Origin: Poriferisodalis sp965208925 | Lineage (GTDB): Bacteria > Actinomycetota > Acidimicrobiia > Acidimicrobiales > Poriferisodalaceae | Direction of reading: 5' to 3' | Assembly: GCF_965208925.1 (NCBI RefSeq) | Contig: NZ_OZ242364.1 | Coordinates: 1,612,001-1,676,000, forward strand | DNA length: 64,000 nucleotides | Shown: piece after piece, positions 60,207-64,000 of the stretch | Layout: each line of letters opens with the position of its first letter | Position numbering within the stretch: position 1 is the first letter of the stretch | The notes under the pieces: generated by a model | Seen by the model: only the letters and a program-made list of their open reading frames with translations | The model's database searches: none | Told to the model about the DNA's origin: nothing | Program-made: the position numbers and the translations under genes

Positions 60207-62657
60207 ATGAAGCTCCTCCGGCTGCGGTGGTCGCTGCGGGACGCGCGTAGGCGCTGGATCCAGATCGTCGCTATCGGCTTCACGCTCGCGATCGGCATCG
60301 GGCTGTACGCGGGGCTCTCGAGCGTGACGCAGTGGCGCCTCGTCTCCATTGACAAGAGCCTCGAGGCCACCCGCATGTACGACCTGCGGGCCACGGTCAG
60401 CGAGGGCGGGGACGTGCCGACCGGCTCGCTCGCCCGCATTGCCAGCGAGATCGACGGCATCGACCGATACAACGAACGTCTCCTGTTCGACACCCAGGTC
60501 GAAACCGTCGCCGGCGGCGAGGAACTGCTGGTGCATGGGCGCATCGTGGGCATGGACGTCTCGGGAAGCGAACCGGTGGTCAACGACGTCTACCTGATCG
60601 ACGACTCTGCCCGTCCGGCGTCAGGAACCGCAACACCGCAGGTGCTGGTCACCAGGAGCTTCGCCACTTTCTGGGACCTGCCGACGAGCGGCACGCTGAC
60701 TGTCGGCGGCGATATCGACGTGGACTACGTCGGCGCTGCCGTGTCACCCGAATTCTTCCTGATCATCGAGGGGAACGGGTCGCTCGGCAAATCCAACCTT
60801 GCCGTGCTGTTCGCCCCGCTGGCTGCCGCGCAGGACATCTCGGGCCGCACCGGTGCCGTCAACGATCTCGTGATGACCCTGGAGCCCGGTGCAGACGCTG
60901 CGGCGGTGACCGCCCAGCTCGTCGAAGCCGCGGCGTCGCAGGACGGTGTGCTGCTCGATGTCCTCACCCGCGAGGCCACGCCGTCGTACATCGGCTTGAC
61001 CGGCTCGCCCGAGATCGACCAGGGCATCTACAACGCCATCTCGCTCCTGCTCTTCGTGGGCGCAGCATTCGCTGCGCTGAACTTCTCCGCGCGCATGGTC
61101 GAAGCGCAGCGCCGGGAGATCGGCAATTCCATGGCGGTCGGGGAGCGTCCCCGGTCGATCGTCATCCGGCCGTTGCTGATCGGCCTGCAGATCGGCATCA
61201 TCGGCATGATCCTGGGCGTCATCGTCGGCTACGCCATTGCGTTGCAGACGGTGAGCGTCGTGCAGGAGGTCGCGTGGCTGCCGATCTTCGAGCAGCCCTT
61301 CCAAGCTGGGATCTACGGGCAGGCCATGGCGCTCGGGTTCGCCGTGCCGGTGCTTGCCGTGCTCTGGCCCGTCGTGCGCGCCGTCCGGGTGAAGCCAGTC
61401 GACGCGATCCGCTCGAGCCACCTGTCATCGCGGGGCGGGAGCCTCGGGCCCATCATCAGCCGCATCCCCTTGCCCGGCCGCAGCCTCGAGCGAATGCCGT
61501 TCCGCAACCTGATGAGGGCCCCCCGCCGGACCTTCCTGACGCTGCTGACCTTCACCATGAGCCTCGCGATCATGTTCGCCATGCTGGGGCTGGGCAGCAC
61601 GTTCACGACCACGCTCGACGACGGCAACGAAGAACTGCTCGGCGGCGAGCCCGACCGCTTCACCGTGCAGCTGGACTCCCTCTACCCGGTGAACTCACCG
61701 CAGGTCCAAGATGTGCTCGCCAATCCGACGGTGCAATCGGGCGAGGCGGCCATGGTGCTGGGGGCCAATGTCACCGCTGCCGAGCCGGGCGGAAGCGTCG
61801 ACGAGGCCCTCCAGCTCGATCTCGCAGTTCGCTTTGTCGACTTTGGCAGCACCGTGTGGACGCCGACCGCGACGCAGGGTTCGCTGTCTCGGGGAGCGCC
61901 TGGCATCGTGCTCGCCGACAAGGCCGCCCGCGACCTCGGCGTGGGGATCGGCGACGACGTCGTCGTGACGCATCCAGCGCTCGTCGACGGAGCGTTCACC
62001 CACAGCACTCGCATACTGCAGGTCGATGCGATCCATCCGCATCCGTTGCGGCTCAACGCCTATATGGATCTCTCGCAGACCTCGACGTGGGGCTTCGGCG
62101 GTCTCGCCAACATCGTGACCGGTGTGCCGGCTGACGGCAGCAGCCTCAACGACGTGAAGCGGTCGCTCTTCGGCAGCGGCAGCGGCGTGTCCTTGGTGCA
62201 GGGCCTGGGCGAGACCTTCCAGTCCTTGGAGGATTCGCTGCAGCAATCCCAGGGCGTGTTCTTCATCACGCGGATCTTCGTGATCTTCCTCGTGATGCTG
62301 ATCGCGTTCAACACCGCCAACATCAGCGTGGACGAGCGCTCCCGGGACCATGCGACGATGTTCGCCTACGGGATTCCCGTGCGACGGGTGATCGCGAATC
62401 TCTCGGTGGAGGGACTGCTGCTGGGCGTGGTTGCCGTGGTGCTCGGCGGTCTGTTTGGCTACGCCATATTGCTGTGGATGGCGCTGTTCCAGATGCCAGC
62501 GGCGATTCCCGACATCGGCATGATCGTGTCGGTGAGCTGGTGGGAGATGGCGCTGTCGTTCGTGTTGGCGCTGGCTGCCATCGCGTTGGCGCCGGTGTTC
62601 CCTGGGCGCAAGCTGAAGAACATGTTCATTCCTGGGCAGCTGCGGGTGATGGAGTAG
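60207..62657 (+). CDS. FtsX-like ABC permease (MacB-like, duplicated type)
   Basis: 816-aa membrane protein with the permease-like arrangement doubled: an N-terminal helix, a large extracytoplasmic domain (about 30-270), three helices (LLLFVGAAFAALNF, IIGMILGVIVGYAIA...), then a second helix, extracytoplasmic domain and three C-terminal helices with the FtsX motif (RSRDHATMFAYGIPVRRVIANL near 710). The partner ATPase is at 59496. Likely moves lipoproteins, lipids or peptides out of the membrane, or signals. The 3' end overlaps the convergent gluQ gene by 32 nt. Confidence 0.93.
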   Translation: MKLLRLRWSLRDARRRWIQIVAIGFTLAIGIGLYAGLSSVTQWRLVSIDKSLEATRMYDLRATVSEGGDVPTGSLARIASEIDGIDRYNERLLFDTQVETVAGGEELLVHGRIVGMDVSGSEPVVNDVYLIDDSARPASGTATPQVLVTRSFATFWDLPTSGTLTVGGDIDVDYVGAAVSPEFFLIIEGNGSLGKSNLAVLFAPLAAAQDISGRTGAVNDLVMTLEPGADAAAVTAQLVEAAASQDGVLLDVLTREATPSYIGLTGSPEIDQGIYNAISLLLFVGAAFAALNFSARMVEAQRREIGNSMAVGERPRSIVIRPLLIGLQIGIIGMILGVIVGYAIALQTVSVVQEVAWLPIFEQPFQAGIYGQAMALGFAVPVLAVLWPVVRAVRVKPVDAIRSSHLSSRGGSLGPIISRIPLPGRSLERMPFRNLMRAPRRTFLTLLTFTMSLAIMFAMLGLGSTFTTTLDDGNEELLGGEPDRFTVQLDSLYPVNSPQVQDVLANPTVQSGEAAMVLGANVTAAEPGGSVDEALQLDLAVRFVDFGSTVWTPTATQGSLSRGAPGIVLADKAARDLGVGIGDDVVVTHPALVDGAFTHSTRILQVDAIHPHPLRLNAYMDLSQTSTWGFGGLANIVTGVPADGSSLNDVKRSLFGSGSGVSLVQGLGETFQSLEDSLQQSQGVFFITRIFVIFLVMLIAFNTANISVDERSRDHATMFAYGIPVRRVIANLSVEGLLLGVVAVVLGGLFGYAILLWMALFQMPAAIPDIGMIVSVSWWEMALSFVLALAAIALAPVFPGRKLKNMFIPGQLRVME

Positions 62658-63582
62658 GGGGCTCGTAGACCCAAGGTTGTCGTGGGAGCGATGCCGGATC
62701 GAAGTGCTGGCCGACCATGTCAAGGTCCTCGACGGACTCCACGCGTTCGAATCCGAGGCTCGCCAGCAGCAGGTTGAGCACGTCCAATGGCGTCTCGCCG
62801 AGTGCCAACCGATCCGACAGTGTGACCGCGCCGTCGCGTTTGGCCAGTCGTTGGCTTTGCGGATTGAGCACGAGTGGCACGTGGGCGTATGTGGGTGGAT
62901 TGAGGCCCAGCAGGTGTGCGAGGTGCACCTGGCGTGGGGTTGACGGCAGCAGGTCGTCGCCACGCACGATCTCGGTCACGCTTTGGGCGGCATCGTCCAC
63001 AACCACTGCGAGGTTGTAGGCAGGGGTACCGTCGCCGCGTTGGAGCACGAAGTCATCGACGATGCCCCGGTAGTCGCCGAGTTGGCGGTCGGCGACGGTC
63101 AGCTCCGTAGGCCCGACGCCGTCGGCACCGGCCCGCAGCCGAAGCGCCGGGGGTCGACCACTCGCACGCTTGCGTTCGCGTTCGGCACGTGACAGCCGCC
63201 TGCAGGTGCCGGGGTAGGCGCCTTCGGGTGAGGGTCCGTGCGGGGCTGCTGCGGCTTCGGCGATCTCGCGCCGGGTGCAGAAGCACTCGTAGGTGAGATC
63301 GCGCTGGCGCAGGTCCGCAATGGCGTCGCGGTACAGGTCCAAGCGGTCGCTCTGGCGGACCGGTTCTCCGTCCCAGTCGAGGCCGAGCGCAGCTACGTCG
63401 CGCAGCTGCGAGTCATAGAACTGGGGTCGTACGGCACCGTCGAGATCCTCGAACCGCCACAGAAACTGTCCGCCTGCCGAGCGGGCGAAGAGCCAGGCCA
63501 GCAGCGCGGTTCGCAGATTTCCCAGATGCAGGTCGCCGGTCGGGCTCGGGGCCCAGCGGCCGACTGTCGAGGCTGGGCTCAA
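62626..63582 (-). CDS. gluQ: Glutamyl-Q tRNA(Asp) synthetase
   Basis: Transfers glutamate to the queuosine of tRNA(Asp) rather than to a tRNA 3' end. 318 aa, as expected for a paralog of GluRS lacking the anticodon-binding domain. HIGH-like HLGN in APSPTGDLHLGNLRTAL, zinc ligands in CFCTRREI and CRRLS (a CxC...C pattern), and KMSKS-like RLAKRDG. The only start is TTG 63582, which overlaps the upstream stop (TTGA), so translation is coupled to the SRPBCC gene. The 3' end overlaps the FtsX-like gene. Confidence 0.93.
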   Translation of the reverse strand: MSPASTVGRWAPSPTGDLHLGNLRTALLAWLFARSAGGQFLWRFEDLDGAVRPQFYDSQLRDVAALGLDWDGEPVRQSDRLDLYRDAIADLRQRDLTYECFCTRREIAEAAAAPHGPSPEGAYPGTCRRLSRAERERKRASGRPPALRLRAGADGVGPTELTVADRQLGDYRGIVDDFVLQRGDGTPAYNLAVVVDDAAQSVTEIVRGDDLLPSTPRQVHLAHLLGLNPPTYAHVPLVLNPQSQRLAKRDGAVTLSDRLALGETPLDVLNLLLASLGFERVESVEDLDMVGQHFDPASLPRQPWVYEPPTPSPAAAQE

Positions 63583-64000
63583 GCGCTGCCCTCGGCGAGC
63601 GCCTTGATGCCCTCGATGCAGCGCGTCATGTTGGCCAGATGCTCGTCTTGGCGGCGGGACAGGATGCGAGGCTCCTTGTCGGGCATCGCCGTGATGGCCA
63701 TCGTGAGGCCGGACTCGCCCGGACCGATCCGCACCGTGTGGCGCAGGCGGCAGCGCTGGCCGTGCAGCACGTCGATCTCGTAGCGCCAGCGGGCGCCGGC
63801 AACCTCTTCGGTCTCACCTGTTGCCCAGCCGAAGAGGACATTCGGCTCGTACTCGGTGACGGTGAGATCGATGTTCCACTCGCCGATGGCGGGATGCTGG
63901 TTGTGGCCGATGAATTTGGCGCCTTGTGCGGGACCGTCATAGCCGGGCGCCCACTCGGCGCGCACGAATTCCTCGGAGAAGTCGGCCCCGGCGTTGATGT
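63579..64000 (-). CDS. SRPBCC-family protein, 5' end beyond the window
   Basis: C-terminal ~140 residues of a START/Bet v1-like (SRPBCC, polyketide-cyclase-type) protein; the frame stays open to the right edge. Seen: an N-terminal-side EWAPGYDGPAQGAKFIGHNQHP, then beta strands WNIDLTVTEYEPNVLFGWAT and RWRYEIDVLHGQRCRLRHTVR, and a C-terminal helix. Likely binds a hydrophobic ligand. The stop overlaps the TTG of gluQ. Confidence 0.75.
   Translation of the reverse strand, partial: INAGADFSEEFVRAEWAPGYDGPAQGAKFIGHNQHPAIGEWNIDLTVTEYEPNVLFGWATGETEEVAGARWRYEIDVLHGQRCRLRHTVRIGPGESGLTMAITAMPDKEPRILSRRQDEHLANMTRCIEGIKALAEGSA

Overview
High-GC actinobacterial-type chromosome segment carrying 54 protein genes (one cut by the right edge) and one insertion sequence; no rRNA, tRNA or CRISPR was recognised. 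Frequent GTG/TTG starts, ATGA/GTGA overlaps, many starts preceded at 6-8 nt by a TANNNT -10 box (leaderless-type promoters), F420-type LLM oxidoreductases, an SCO6745-like protein and an abundance of CaiB/BaiF CoA-transferases, MaoC, PhyH and acyl-CoA carboxylases suggest an uncultured-type Acidimicrobiia or related actinobacterium. The dense load of CoA-transferases, PhyH, restriction, toxin-antitoxin and IS genes is reminiscent of host-associated (for example sponge-symbiont) lineages, but that is inference.

Layout. 1-2.7 kb: XamI-like type II restriction-modification pair. 2.9-7.1 kb: a duplicated (two-domain) CaiB/BaiF CoA-transferase divergent from a Cys-less thiolase-like protein overlapping a DUF35 partner. 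7.2-9.2 kb: low-GC islet with a GIY-YIG-like gene and an IS481-family element. 9.3-12 kb: dtd, RidA, Fic protein plus a membrane-anchored protein. 12-18.5 kb: a second two-domain CoA-transferase divergent from an oligopeptide-type ABC importer (binding protein and two permeases, no ATPase). 18.6-25.6 kb: HU protein, MFS pump plus P450, crotonase, quinone-oxidoreductase-like MDR, a metal-ligand-less amidohydrolase homolog, DHA2-type MFS. 25.7-30.6 kb: minus-strand cluster of HSL esterase, NCS2 purine permease with a C-terminal ATPase-like domain, and a PQQ-type quinoprotein; two long G homopolymers (13 and 14) lie in this cluster. 30.8-38.3 kb: PhyH, SulP-STAS, biotin-dependent acyl-CoA carboxylase alpha and beta, esterase. 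38.3-43.3 kb: complete BMP-type (nucleoside/sugar) ABC importer. 43.4-48 kb: amidohydrolase, stand-alone FokI-like nuclease, VapBC, polytopic membrane protein. 48.1-57.7 kb: dienelactone hydrolase, M1 peptidase, MaoC, PlsC-like acyltransferase, paired CaiB/BaiF genes, SCO6745-like protein, two LLM oxidoreductases. 57.8-64 kb: orphan carboxyltransferase, MacB/FtsX-type ABC system, glutamyl-Q tRNA(Asp) synthetase and a partial SRPBCC protein.

How it fits together. Most genes point to scavenging and activation of organic acids as CoA thioesters (CoA-transferases), their beta-oxidation-like processing (crotonase, MaoC, thiolase-like/DUF35, MDR, P450, PhyH) and carboxylation, fed by several importers. 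Accessory defence and stability genes sit in small islets between these metabolic genes. The most unusual signals are the G-tract-controlled reading frame at the start of the NCS2 permease, the Cys-less thiolase/DUF35 pair next to a double CoA-transferase, and an IS481 element with a hairpin over the transposase ribosome-binding site plus an internal 44-nt duplication.
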